A stretch of 64,000 nt of DNA from Luteimonas sp. S4-F44 (GTDB lineage: Bacteria; Pseudomonadota; Gammaproteobacteria; Xanthomonadales; Xanthomonadaceae): the NCBI RefSeq assembly GCF_022637415.1, contig NZ_CP093340.1, forward strand, positions 1,054,001-1,118,000, in the 5' to 3' direction. Numbering within the stretch: the stretch's first letter is position 1; every line of letters starts with the position of its first letter. Below are positions 9,197-18,700 of the stretch, piece after piece. Both the position numbers and the translations under genes were made by a program. The notes under the pieces are model-generated. The model saw nothing but the letters and a program-made list of their open reading frames with translations, searched no databases and had not been told where the DNA came from.

Positions 9197-10948
9197 TCAG
9201 CGCGACGCGTCGCCCTCGGCCTGACGGCGACGCCGCCTGGTTCGGCGCGCGGCGGGCGTGCGCGCAGCGGCGATGCGCCGGGCCAGGCCTTGGCCGACCG
9301 AGCGGCAGAAGCGCTCCAGATCGGTGACGACCACGCCCCGGTACCAGGGCAGATCGGCGACTGAGGCGCTCGCGGCCGCAGGCCCGGCCGCCGCGACGAA
9401 CCTGCGCGTCCAGGCCGCCTCGACGTCGAGCGCGACGGCGTACGGCAAGAGGTGCTCGTAGTGGTGGACATCGAGCAATGGCGGTGCGGCCTCGGCGCCG
9501 GACATCCGGGGGTCGCCGGCCAGATAGCGGCGCAGGCCCTGGACGTGCGCGAGCAGGCGATCGCCCTCGGCCGTGGGCGATCGCGCGCGCATCGCGAAGG
9601 CCACCAGCACCAGGCCCATCGCCGCGACGATCGCGAGCGTCGGCGCCCAGAGGCCGGCATCGGCGGACAGCCACAGCGCGGCCGCCGCTGAGACCAGCGC
9701 GACCGCGAGCGCCGCCAGCAAGCGGCCGCCGCGGGCGCCGAACAATGCCGGCTGGAAGCGGCGGCGCAGGGCGCGCTCGTGCGCCCGCCAGGTCGCGCCG
9801 ACGGCCTCGGCCTGCGCCGGCTCCAGCACGATCGCGTCCTGCGTGCCGGGCAGCAGTGCGGTCAGCAGCGCGCGCTGCTCCAGCGTGGGCAGGCGGTGTG
9901 CGCCGGTGCGGGTGCGCAGCACGCGCCAGTGCATCCCCTCGCTCGTGCGCTCGCGGACCAGGTGGACGTGGTCGTCGACCGCGGCCGCCAGCAGGTCCGA
10001 CGACAGACAGCGCGCGTCGTAGCGCATGCGCTGCAGGTAGCGCAGCCCGCCCGGCGAGAATCCAGGTGGGGGGACATCACGCAGCGTCGTATCGTCGGTG
10101 GCATGGCCGCGGTGGTGCCGGCGTCTTTGCAGGGTGTACAGGACGAGCAGCGTCGCCAGTCCGGCGAGCGCGACCAGCGGGCCGCGGTGGTCGTGCAGCC
10201 ACCAGGCCAGGCGTTGCTGCCGGCTGGGTGGCGCGATCAGGCCCTTGGGGAAGGCCAGCGAGACCGTCCAGCCCGCCTCCGGCGGCAGCGGCCGCGCAAG
10301 CGTCCAGCGCGCGGTCCCGGCGGCCGACAGTGCGACGTGGAAGTCCCGTCCCGGTGCGCCCGCGGTGCCGGTGGCGCCATCGGCGTGCAGCGTCTCGACC
10401 GGCACCGCGTCCGGCAGCGCGATGGCGATGCTGCCGCGTGCGATCTCCACGTCCCGGGCAGGCGCCAGCGCCGGCAGATACACCGTATCGTGATCGTCGA
10501 AGAAGCCGAGCTGGCGCGTGGTCCGGTAGCGCAGGGTGTAGACCGGCGTGGACGGGGTCGGCAGGCGGCGAGCGTCGCCGACGCGCACGCGCATGCGGTT
10601 GCCGGCGCGCTCGACCGTCCAGGGGGCCGGTCGGCCGTCGCGCAGCACCTCGTACACGTCCAGGTCGACCATGACCCGGGTGCCCGCCGGGTCGCGATAG
10701 CGGACCGGGATGTCGCGCACGACGCCATGGCGGAAGATCCGGCCTTCGGCGCGGATCGCGATGCGTTCGGTGACATCGAGACGGCCGTCGGCCAGGACCC
10801 GGACTTCGATGTCGTCCGACAGGATGCGTTCCTGTGCCCAGGCGGTCGGCACCGCGAGTAGCCACGCCAGCATCTGCCATCGCAGTGCCCAATCCCACCC
10901 GCGCTTAGGCGGCCGGCCGCCGGACGTGGCCAACGGCGGCCCAGGCAT
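9197..10948 (-). CDS. DUF2207 membrane protein
   Basis: About 583 residues from the ATG at 10948 (558 from 10873). A signal or anchor segment (MLAWLLAVPTAWA) leads an extracytoplasmic beta-rich domain with the DUF2207 start RILSDDIEVRVLADGRLDV and ERIAIRAEG. A membrane helix follows near residue 285, then a cytoplasmic stretch, paired helices near 410-450 and a basic, Arg-rich C-terminus. The family is common in bacteria and lacks a known activity. It is convergent with soxR, 59 bases away. Neither start has a strong ribosome site, so the N-terminus is uncertain. Confidence 0.7.
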   Translation of the reverse strand: MPGPPLATSGGRPPKRGWDWALRWQMLAWLLAVPTAWAQERILSDDIEVRVLADGRLDVTERIAIRAEGRIFRHGVVRDIPVRYRDPAGTRVMVDLDVYEVLRDGRPAPWTVERAGNRMRVRVGDARRLPTPSTPVYTLRYRTTRQLGFFDDHDTVYLPALAPARDVEIARGSIAIALPDAVPVETLHADGATGTAGAPGRDFHVALSAAGTARWTLARPLPPEAGWTVSLAFPKGLIAPPSRQQRLAWWLHDHRGPLVALAGLATLLVLYTLQRRRHHRGHATDDTTLRDVPPPGFSPGGLRYLQRMRYDARCLSSDLLAAAVDDHVHLVRERTSEGMHWRVLRTRTGAHRLPTLEQRALLTALLPGTQDAIVLEPAQAEAVGATWRAHERALRRRFQPALFGARGGRLLAALAVALVSAAAALWLSADAGLWAPTLAIVAAMGLVLVAFAMRARSPTAEGDRLLAHVQGLRRYLAGDPRMSGAEAAPPLLDVHHYEHLLPYAVALDVEAAWTRRFVAAAGPAAASASVADLPWYRGVVVTDLERFCRSVGQGLARRIAAARTPAARRTRRRRRQAEGDASR

Positions 10949-11100
10949 CGCGGTCCGCTCGCTCCGGCAGGCAGCGTCTCGGTGCACGCGAGCACGCAAC
11001 ATGGTGTCGGCGGCAGGGCACGGTCGGCGGGTGCTGCAGGGCATGGCGGGCAGGGTGGTCAAACCCCGAGCATACCCGCGCCAGGCGTCGCCCGGCCCGG

Positions 11101-11128
11101 TTGCCGGCCCCGGCCCGAGGCGTACACT
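11101..11128 (+). promoter_or_regulatory. Possible sigma-70 promoter for the DUF4019 gene
   Basis: TTGCCG (11101-11106), 16-base spacer, TACACT (11123-11128), 40 bases before the ATG at 11169. Spacing and the -10 are reasonable; the -35 matches four of six consensus bases. Confidence 0.4.
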
Positions 11129-11168
11129 CGAGCCCTTCGACCCGTCTGCCGCCTGGAGCGTCACGCCC

Positions 11169-11693
11169 ATGAACAAGCTGCGCCTGTCTCTGTCGATCGC
11201 CATGCTCGCCGCGGCCGTGTCCGCCGCCTATGCCCAGCAGCCCGCCCCGACGGCGCGGCCGGCAGTGGCGCAACAGCCCGCGCAACAACCCGCGCAGCAG
11301 CCGGCGCTTACCGCCGAACAGCAGGCGCAGATCGCGCGACAGGATGCCGAGATCAGCGCCGCCGCACTGCAGATCATGCAGATGATCGATGCCAACCGCG
11401 CCGGCGAGGTCTGGGACGGCGCCTCGGCGACGATGAAGGGTCTGGTGTCGCGCGAGGACTTCGTGCGTCAAGTCGCCGCCGACCGCAGCCGGCTGGGCGC
11501 ACCGGCCTCGCGCGACCGTCCGGTGGTGAGCCGGTCGAGGTTCGGCGCCGGCGAGTCCGTGCCCGAAGGGATCTATCTCAACGTCGCCTCGCCGACCAAG
11601 TTCGCCAACAACGCGCAGCCGATCCGCGAACTGGTGTCGTTCCGCTTCGACGACGACCGCACCTGGCGCGTATCGGGCTACAGCGTGCGCTGA
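11169..11693 (+). CDS. Exported DUF4019 domain protein
   Basis: 174 residues with a clear Sec signal (about 1-22, ending AYAQ). A glutamine/alanine/proline linker with QQPAQQPAQQP repeats follows, then a compact domain with the pattern AALQIMQMIDANRAGEVWDGAS, closing with LVSFRFDDDRTWRVSGYSV. That layout matches DUF4019, a small periplasmic family of unknown role. The start is supported by the signal peptide. It is a single gene, transcribed away from the DUF2207 gene. No catalytic residues can be named. Confidence 0.72.
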   Translation: MNKLRLSLSIAMLAAAVSAAYAQQPAPTARPAVAQQPAQQPAQQPALTAEQQAQIARQDAEISAAALQIMQMIDANRAGEVWDGASATMKGLVSREDFVRQVAADRSRLGAPASRDRPVVSRSRFGAGESVPEGIYLNVASPTKFANNAQPIRELVSFRFDDDRTWRVSGYSVR

Positions 11694-11750
11694 AGCTGGC
11701 CTGCTGCGGCGATTGTGCAGCCTGATCGATCGCGCGCGCGGCGCGCGCGA

Positions 11751-11972
11751 TCAGCCCGCGACCACGCGGATCGTGTGGTCGCCGACTTGCACGGTCTGGC
11801 CTGCACGGATCTTGCAGGTCTTGCGCAGTTCGACTGCGCCATCCACGCGCACCGCGCCGCTGGCGACCAGGGCCTTGCCCGCGCCGCCGCTCTCGCACAG
11901 CCCCTCGAGCTTGAGCAACTGATTGAGTTCGACATGCTCGCCTTCGAGCTGGAATTCGACGGGTGCGGGCAT
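11751..11972 (-). CDS. S4-domain RNA-binding protein, YbcJ-like
   Basis: 73 residues consisting almost only of one S4 fold: FQLEGEHVELNQLLKLEGL, then GGAGKALVASGAVRVDGAVE and a closing beta strand. The alpha-L motif region (ELNQLLK ... SGGAGKALVASG) is the RNA-binding face. Small stand-alone S4 proteins of this type are thought to bind structured RNA or ribosomal particles. Size equals the YbcJ family. It lies downstream of the EamA gene on the same strand, 93 bases apart. Confidence 0.85.
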   Translation of the reverse strand: MPAPVEFQLEGEHVELNQLLKLEGLCESGGAGKALVASGAVRVDGAVELRKTCKIRAGQTVQVGDHTIRVVAG

Positions 11973-12065
11973 CGGGGTCCTCCGGGCGGGCGGTCATTAT
12001 CGTCGTGCGCGGGCAGGCTTGCGAGCAGCGATCGGCGGCGTGAGCGCCGAGCGGCGCAGCCGCGC

Positions 12066-13007
12066 TCAGCGGGTAATCGACTTCGCCTCGCCGGTGCCGA
12101 TGTTCTCGGCATGCACGATCCGGCGCGGGCGCGCCAGCACCGGATACACCAGCACTGCCGCCAGGATGATCGCAACCCCGGCGTAGAAGCCCGGTGCGAG
12201 TTCGCGCTGCTCGCCCAGCAGCACGATCGCCAGCGCGATCGCGTAGACCGGTTCGAGATTGACCGCCAGTTGCGCGGCGAACGCGCTCATGTGGCGCAGC
12301 GCGACCAGCGACAGCGCGAACGGCAGCAGGGTGCAGGCGAAGGCGAGCAGCAGCAGCCAGGCGCCGTCCTGGGCGCCGGGCAGGGTCAGCAGGCTGCCGG
12401 CGAACGCCGGAAACAGCAGCGGCATCAGCGGCGCGAGCAGGGTCAGCGTCAAGGTGCCGGCGCCCAGTTCGAGTGCGGTGACCGTGAGCGGATCGGCGCG
12501 TTCGACCAGGCGCTTGTTCATCGCGCCGAAGCAGGCCACGAACAGCGCCGACAGCGCACCGACCGCGATGCCCACCCGCATGCCGTCCGGCACGCCGCCC
12601 ACGACGAGCGCCACGCCGGGCAGCACCGCCAGGCCCAGGGCCAGCTCGCGCCACGAAAAGCGGCTGCGTGCGACCAGCGGTTCGATCAGCGCCACGAACA
12701 CCGTCGCCAGCGCCATGCAGGTCGCCGCGACCGAGGCATTGGCCAGCTTGACCGCGCCGTAGAAGGTCAGCCAATGCAACGCGACCAGCGCGCCGACGCC
12801 CGAATAAGCCAGCAGCAGGCGGCGGGGCAGCGCGCGCAGCCCGCGCCAGACCCGGGGCAGCAACAGCAGGGTGCTGGCAACCAGCAGCATCCGCCACCAC
12901 ACCAGCGGCAGCGCGGGCAGGCTGATCAGCTTGCCGAGGATCGCGGTGAAGCCCCACAGCAACACACACAGATGGATCTGCCACTGGGCTCTGGCGGTGG
13001 GTGTCAT
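12066..13007 (-). CDS. EamA/DMT-superfamily transporter
   Basis: 313 residues with ten predicted membrane helices in two five-helix EamA repeats, each with the typical start (LLWGFTAILGKLISLPALPLVWWRM... and a second repeat near residue 150). Drug/metabolite transporters of this type export amino acids, nucleosides or other small metabolites. Start MTPTARAQWQ is used. The downstream S4 gene may share the transcript. No substrate-specific residues can be read from the sequence. Confidence 0.82.
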   Translation of the reverse strand: MTPTARAQWQIHLCVLLWGFTAILGKLISLPALPLVWWRMLLVASTLLLLPRVWRGLRALPRRLLLAYSGVGALVALHWLTFYGAVKLANASVAATCMALATVFVALIEPLVARSRFSWRELALGLAVLPGVALVVGGVPDGMRVGIAVGALSALFVACFGAMNKRLVERADPLTVTALELGAGTLTLTLLAPLMPLLFPAFAGSLLTLPGAQDGAWLLLLAFACTLLPFALSLVALRHMSAFAAQLAVNLEPVYAIALAIVLLGEQRELAPGFYAGVAIILAAVLVYPVLARPRRIVHAENIGTGEAKSITR

Positions 13008-13082
13008 CGGGGCGTCTCGGCAAGGAGGCGCATTATCCGCGAGTTGCCCGCGAGCGGAAGGCGCTGGGGCCGAGGCGTGGCG

Positions 13083-13670
13083 CTAGCTGCGCAACCGCGC
13101 TGCGACGCTGTCCCAGCTGACGAGCTGCCAGAACGCGTCGAGGTAGCGCTGGCGGTTGTCGCGGTAATCGAGATACCAGGCGTGCTCCCACAGCGAGGCA
13201 GCCAGCAGCGGCGTGTCCTCGCCGGTCAGTGGCGTCGCCGCATTGGCGGTGACGGCCAGGCCCAGCCGGCCGTCGCGACGCTGCAGCAACCAAGCCCAGC
13301 CGGCGCCGAAGTGGCGTTGGGCCAGCGCATCGAAGCGACTGCGCAGCGTGGCGACATCGCCGAAGTCGCGCGCGATCGCCTCGGCCAGCTTGCCCTTGGG
13401 CGCGCCGCCGCCGGCTGCCGCGGGCTTGAGCGAATGCCAGTAGAAGGCGTTGTTCCAGGCCTGGGCGGCATGGTCGAACAACTCGCCATGCGCCTTGCGC
13501 ACGATCGCCTCCAACGGGGCCTCGGCCAGATCGGTGCCCGCCACCAGCGCGTTGACGCGCTCGATGTGCGCGAGCTGATGCCGGCCGTGATGCTGGTCCA
13601 GCGTCTCGCCGGACAGATGCGGCTCGAGCGCGGTGCGATCGTAGGGCAGGGCGGCGAATTCGACAGGCAT
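13083..13670 (-). CDS. Fe/Mn superoxide dismutase-fold protein with two metal ligands replaced
   Basis: 195 residues that align without gaps to E. coli SodB over the first 73 positions. In mature SodB numbering His26 and His30 are present and Gln69 (AAQ) marks the iron type. Metal ligand His73 is Asn (AWNNAFYW), ligand Asp156 is Ser (AASLWEHAWY), and gateway Tyr34 is His. His160 of WEHAW is kept. I checked the codons AAC and TCG directly. With two of four ligands gone, normal dismutation is unlikely unless other residues rescue the site. The Met at 13670 fits the family start. The neighbours Grx4 and SDR, transcribed divergently, also have altered active sites. Confidence 0.85.
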   Translation of the reverse strand: MPVEFAALPYDRTALEPHLSGETLDQHHGRHQLAHIERVNALVAGTDLAEAPLEAIVRKAHGELFDHAAQAWNNAFYWHSLKPAAAGGGAPKGKLAEAIARDFGDVATLRSRFDALAQRHFGAGWAWLLQRRDGRLGLAVTANAATPLTGEDTPLLAASLWEHAWYLDYRDNRQRYLDAFWQLVSWDSVAARLRS

Positions 13671-13786
13671 GGGGCGCGCAGATCTCCGTGGGACGATGGC
13701 GTCGGGTGCGACGCGATAGAATGGCCGAATTCTAACCCCGACCGTCGCTGCCACCGCTGGCGACGCGCCCCTTTCGGAGTCGCCTC

Positions 13787-14107
13787 GTGTCGATCCTCGA
13801 ACGCATCCAGGCCGAAATCGACGGCCATGCCGTCGTGCTGTTCATGAAAGGGACCCCGCAGTTCCCGATGTGCGGCCATTCCGCGCGCACCGCCGAGGCC
13901 CTGGCTGCGGCCGGCGCGCGCGATTTCCGCACCATCAACGTGCTCGAAGAGCCGGAAATCCGCGCCAATCTGCCCCGGTTCTCGAATTGGCCGACGTTTC
14001 CGCAGTTGTTCGTCCACGGTGAGCTGATCGGCGGCTGCGACATCACCCTGGAACTGCACGAATCGGGCGAATTGGCCCGCATCCTGGCCGAGGTGCTGAA
14101 GCCGTGA
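13787..14107 (+). CDS. grxD: Grx4-family monothiol glutaredoxin with CGHS active site
   Basis: 106 residues matching the single-domain monothiol glutaredoxins: VVLFMKGTPQFPMCG, then NWPTFPQLFVHGELIGGCDI with the cis-Pro and glutathione-binding residues. The family normally reads CGFS and carries a bridging [2Fe-2S] cluster held by Cys and glutathione; here it is CGHS (codon CAT). The start is GTG at 13787 with GGAG seven bases upstream. The next gene starts inside its stop (GTGA), so the two are translationally coupled. Cluster carriage is probable from the rest of the fold; the effect of His at the third position is unknown. Confidence 0.9.
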   Translation: MSILERIQAEIDGHAVVLFMKGTPQFPMCGHSARTAEALAAAGARDFRTINVLEEPEIRANLPRFSNWPTFPQLFVHGELIGGCDITLELHESGELARILAEVLKP

Positions 14108-14862
14108 GTGTGCCGGTGCTCGACATTCCCGTGCGCCCCGCCGGGCTCGCCGGTCGCACGATCCTGATCGTTGGCGCCCACGGTGGTCTGGGCGAGGCCG
14201 CAGCGATGGCGTGTGCGCAGGCCGGTGCCTCGCTGGTGCTGCTCGGCCGCAAGGTGCCGCGCCTGAACCGGCTGCACGACCGGTTGCAGGCGCACGGCCA
14301 GGCACCGGCGCTGTATCCGCTCGATCTCGAGGGCGCGGGCCCGGACGACTACGCGCAGATGGCCGAGCGCATCGAGGCCGACACCGGCCGCCTGGACGGC
14401 GTGCTGCACGTGGCGGCCCAGTTCTCCGGGCTGACCCCGCTCGAGCACACCGACCCGGCCGCGTTCGCGCGTGCGCTGCACGTCAACCTCACCGCGCGCT
14501 GGTGGCTGACCCAGGCCTGCCTGCCGCTGCTGCGCCGTGCGGCCGACAGTGCGGTGGTGTTCGCGATTGATTCGCCGACCCGCACCGGCGGCGCCTACTG
14601 GGGCGGCTATGGCGTCGCCCAGGCGGGGCTGGAGACGCTGGTGCGCATGCTCCATGCCGAACTCGCCAATTCGCCGGTGCGTGTCAGCGGCCTGTACCCA
14701 CCGCCCATGCGCACCGGCTTGCGCAGCCGCGCGCATGTGGAAGAGGACGACCGGCTGGCGCAGGACCCGGCGCGGGTCGCACCGCATTGCGTCACGCTGC
14801 TGGCGGCGGCCGGCGCCGCCCATCGCGGCCAGGTCTGGTCGCCCGACGGAGTCGCGGCATGA
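14104..14862 (+). CDS. SDR-family protein, YciK-like, lacking the catalytic lysine
   Basis: 252 residues with a Rossmann fold: GAHGGLGEAAAM for nucleotide binding, the LDGVLHVAAQ strand, and the active-site Asn in HVNLT. The usual YxxxK is YGVAQ, so the lysine that positions the nicotinamide ribose and lowers the tyrosine pKa is Gln (one base from AAG to CAG). The catalytic Ser of IDSPTRTGG and the Tyr are kept. It is coupled to the glutaredoxin upstream (GTGA) and to the MarC gene downstream (ATGA). The fold is clear; oxidoreductase activity is doubtful. Confidence 0.85.
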   Translation: MSVPVLDIPVRPAGLAGRTILIVGAHGGLGEAAAMACAQAGASLVLLGRKVPRLNRLHDRLQAHGQAPALYPLDLEGAGPDDYAQMAERIEADTGRLDGVLHVAAQFSGLTPLEHTDPAAFARALHVNLTARWWLTQACLPLLRRAADSAVVFAIDSPTRTGGAYWGGYGVAQAGLETLVRMLHAELANSPVRVSGLYPPPMRTGLRSRAHVEEDDRLAQDPARVAPHCVTLLAAAGAAHRGQVWSPDGVAA

Positions 14863-15458
14863 CCGTCGCTTCGGCCGCACTGCTGCTGTTCCTGATCCTC
14901 GATCCGCTGGGCAATATCCCGGTGTTTTTGAGCATGCTGCGGCGACTCACGCCGCAGCGCCAGCGCGTGGTGCTCGCGCGCGAACTGCTGATCGCGCTGC
15001 TGGTGCTGATGCTGTTCCTGTGGGGCGGCAAGTACGCGCTGGAGATCATGCACCTGCGCCAGGAATCGGTCGCGATCGCCGGCGGCATCGTGCTGTTCCT
15101 GATCGGCATCCGCATGATCTTTCCGCCAACCGGCGGATTGATGGGCGAGATCCCCGACGGCGAGCCCTTCATCGTGCCGATGGCGATCCCGCTGGTCGCC
15201 GGCCCCTCGGGTATGGCCGCGGTGATGCTGATGGGCAGCAACGAGCCGGACCGGTTGGGCGAATGGAGCCTGGCGCTGCTGATCGCCTGGGGCGCGACCG
15301 CCGCGATCCTGTTCTCGGCCACCTACCTCTACAAGCTGCTCGGCGCCCGCGCGCTGACCGCGCTCGAGCGGCTGATGGGCATGTTGCTGGTGGCGATCTC
15401 GGTGCAGATGCTGCTCGACGGCATCGTCGGCTTCCTGCGCGACGCACCGGCGGTCTGA
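14859..15458 (+). CDS. MarC-family (NAAT) membrane protein
   Basis: 199 residues, six predicted membrane helices, with the family signatures LDPLGNIPVF in the first helix and IPLVAGPSGMAAVM in the middle. MarC proteins were once linked to antibiotic resistance, but that role is not supported; true function is unknown. The ATG overlaps the SDR stop by 4 bases, making it the last gene of a three-gene unit. Length is normal for the family. Confidence 0.88.
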   Translation: MTVASAALLLFLILDPLGNIPVFLSMLRRLTPQRQRVVLARELLIALLVLMLFLWGGKYALEIMHLRQESVAIAGGIVLFLIGIRMIFPPTGGLMGEIPDGEPFIVPMAIPLVAGPSGMAAVMLMGSNEPDRLGEWSLALLIAWGATAAILFSATYLYKLLGARALTALERLMGMLLVAISVQMLLDGIVGFLRDAPAV

Positions 15459-15717
15459 TATCTCGGCGATGTGACCGGATCGCGACGGGCGGTCCGGCGC
15501 GTCGTGCCGTGCCCAGAGAAAAGCCAACGGATTCAGCTGGTTGCGGAACCGGGCCAGTGTCATGGCACTGTCACCACGCCCCGCTACCGTGTTAACCTGT
15601 TCTTAACCACTCGCGCGGTAGCGCGCGCCGTGGCAGGGGACCCCACTCGCTTACCGACCTGACTTTCGCCGCGCCGTGAGGCGCGCGCCGCTATCCACGC
15701 ATCGAGGCTAACCACCC

Positions 15718-18700
15718 ATGAAACACCCGAATCGCGCCCGACTTTCCAAATTGTCGCTTGGCCTGATCGTCGCACTCGCCGCTGCGCCTGCCTTCGCGCA
15801 GAGCACCTCCGCCGGCGTCGGCGGCCAGGTCACGGGCGCTGGCGGCCAGCCTGTCACGGGCGCCGAAGTGACCATCGTCCATACCGAGTCGGGCACGGTC
15901 AGCCGCGCCACCACCGATGCCAGCGGCCGCTACAACGCGCGCGGCCTGCGCGTCGGCGGTCCCTACACGATCACGATCACCAAGGCGGGCGAGGGCACTA
16001 AGACCGAAGACAACGTCTACCTGTCGCTGAGCCAGATCAGCACGGTCAACGCCTCGCTGGACAACGACATGACGACGCTCGGCACCGTGGTCGCCACGGC
16101 GATCGGCGGCGGCTCGGAAGTCTTCAGCGCCACCAAGATGGGCACCGGCACCAACGTCAACCGCGACGTCATCGAGGCGCTGCCCTCGGTCGGCGGCAAC
16201 ATCCAGGACTACATCCGTCTCGACCCCCGCGTCGCCCAGGTCAACAAGGCGGACGGCCAGATCTCGGTGGGCGGCCAGAACCCGCGCTACAACGCGATCC
16301 GCGTCGACGGCGTGTCGGTCAGTGACACTTTCGGCCTGGAAGACAACAACCTGCCGACGCGCCGCCAGCCCGTCGCCATGGACGCGCTCGAAGCGATCAA
16401 CGTCGACATCTCCAACTACGACGTGACCATCGCCGGCGCGACCGGCGCGGTGATCGATGCGGTCACCAAGTCGGGCACCAACGAGTTCAGCGGTTCGGTC
16501 TACGGCGCCTATCGCGACGGCGACTGGTTCGGCAAGGACCCCGAAGGCTTCAAGTTCGACGGCTTCGAGAAGGAGCAGACCTACGGCGTGACGTTTGGCG
16601 GCCCGATCGTGAAGGATCGCCTGTTCTTCTTCGCCAACTACGAGAAGCAGGAATGGAAGGCACCGGGCTCGAGCCTGGCCGACAGCGCCGTGGGTACCGG
16701 TGCGATCTCGCAGGCGCAGGTCGACGAGGCGGTCCGGATCGCCCGTGACGTGCACGGCTTCGACGCCGGCGGCCTGGGCGACACCGACGGCAGCACGACG
16801 ATGGAAGAGCGTGCAGTCAAGATTGACTGGAACATCACCGACAACCATCGCGCCAGCTTCCGCTACAGCGAGGTCGACCAGAGCCAGCTGCGGACCCCGT
16901 CAACCAGCGGCACGATCATCAACCTCAGCTCGACGCACTACCAGCAGGAAAAGTCGATCAAGAACTACGTCGCGCAGATGTTCAGCGACTGGAGCGAGAA
17001 TTTCTCGACCGAGTTCAAGGTGTCCTACCGCGACTACGTCTCCGAGCGCGTGAGCCCGAACACACTCGCCAACATCAAGATCTACTTCGAAGGTGACGAG
17101 GCCAACCCGACCGGGCGCTTCATCCAGATGGGCCAGGACGTCAGCACCCCGCTCAACCTGCTCACGACCGAGACCTGGACCGGCTACGGCGCCGGCGTGC
17201 TCTCGTTCGCCGATCACGAACTGAAGTTCGGCGTCGACTACAGCACCAACGACGTCTACAACATGTTCGTCCAGAACGCCTACGGTACCTACGAGTTCTA
17301 CGAGAGCGGTCTGCTCGCCGAGGGCAACTTCGCCAGCGGTCGCTGGAGCACCTACCAGCTGCACGCCCCGCAGCCGGGCGCGAGCATCGACTCGGTCGGC
17401 GCGGCGTTCAAGTACAAGGAACTCGGCCTGTTCGTGCAGGACACCTGGTTCGTCAACAACAACCTGACCCTGACCTTCGGCCTGCGCGCCGACAAGCCCA
17501 GCGTCGGCGGCCGCCCGGGCTTCAACCAGGCCGCGCTCGACGCCTTCGGCTACGACAACAGCTACGCGCTGGGCAAGGACGAGTGGCTGGTGCAGCCGCG
17601 CTTCGGCTTCAACTACACCTTCGACAGCGAGCGTCCGACGCAGCTGCGCGGCGGCATCGGCCTGTTCCGCGGCACCTCGCCGCAGGTGTGGTTCGGCAAC
17701 GCCTACAGCAACACCGGCCTGAACTACGTCCGCTACGACCTCGAGCTCGGCGACGATGTCGACTGGCGCACGCTGCCGTTCGAGCCCAACGGTCTCGACC
17801 AGACCCGTCCGTCGGGCGCGGCCGCTGGCGGCGAGATGAACGTCAACTTCGTCGGCCCCGATTTCGAGCAGCCTTCGGTGTGGAAGGCCAACCTCGCCAT
17901 CGATCACGAACTGCCGTGGTACGGATTGGTCGCGTCGGCCGAATTGCTGGCCACGCAGGTCAAGAGCGCGCTGTTCTACCGCAGCATCAACATCGGCGAG
18001 TCGGTCTTCAAGGGCCCCGATGGGCGCGACATGTACTACGACCCGGCACGCATCGGCCGCAGCTGGACCTCGGGCTCGAACCGCTATCGTCGCAACACCG
18101 ATTTCGGCCAGGTGTTCTTCCTGGACAACACCGACAAGGGCGAGAGCCAGCAGTTCACGCTGTCGCTGGAAAAGCCCTGGTCGCCTGACGGTCACTGGTC
18201 CTGGAACGTGGGTTACACGTTCACCAATTCGAACTCGGTCAGCGACATGACCAGCTCGACCGCCGGCTCGACCTGGAACTACAACTACATCTTCAACGCC
18301 AACGAAGACGTGGCCTCGACCTCGCGCTACGAGATCCGGGATCGCTTCTCGGCGTCGTTGAACTGGCGTCACAACTTCTTCGGTGACTACAAGACCTCGG
18401 TTGGCGTGTTCTACGAGGGCCGCACCGGTCGTCCCTTCAGCTACGTCTTCACCAACGACGCGAACGGCGACGGCCGTGCCGGAAACGACCTGTTCTACGT
18501 CCCCAACGCACCGGGCGACGTGCTATTCGGCAGCCTGAGCGCGACGGGTGTGTTCACGCCGGATCCGGCGATGGAAAGCCGGTTCTTCGAGTGGCTGGAG
18601 CAGAACCAGGATCTGCAGCGTTACCGCGGCGGTCATGTCGACAAGAACGGCGGTCGCGCCAGCTGGGTCAACAGCTTCGACATCCGTGTGAGCCAGGAAC

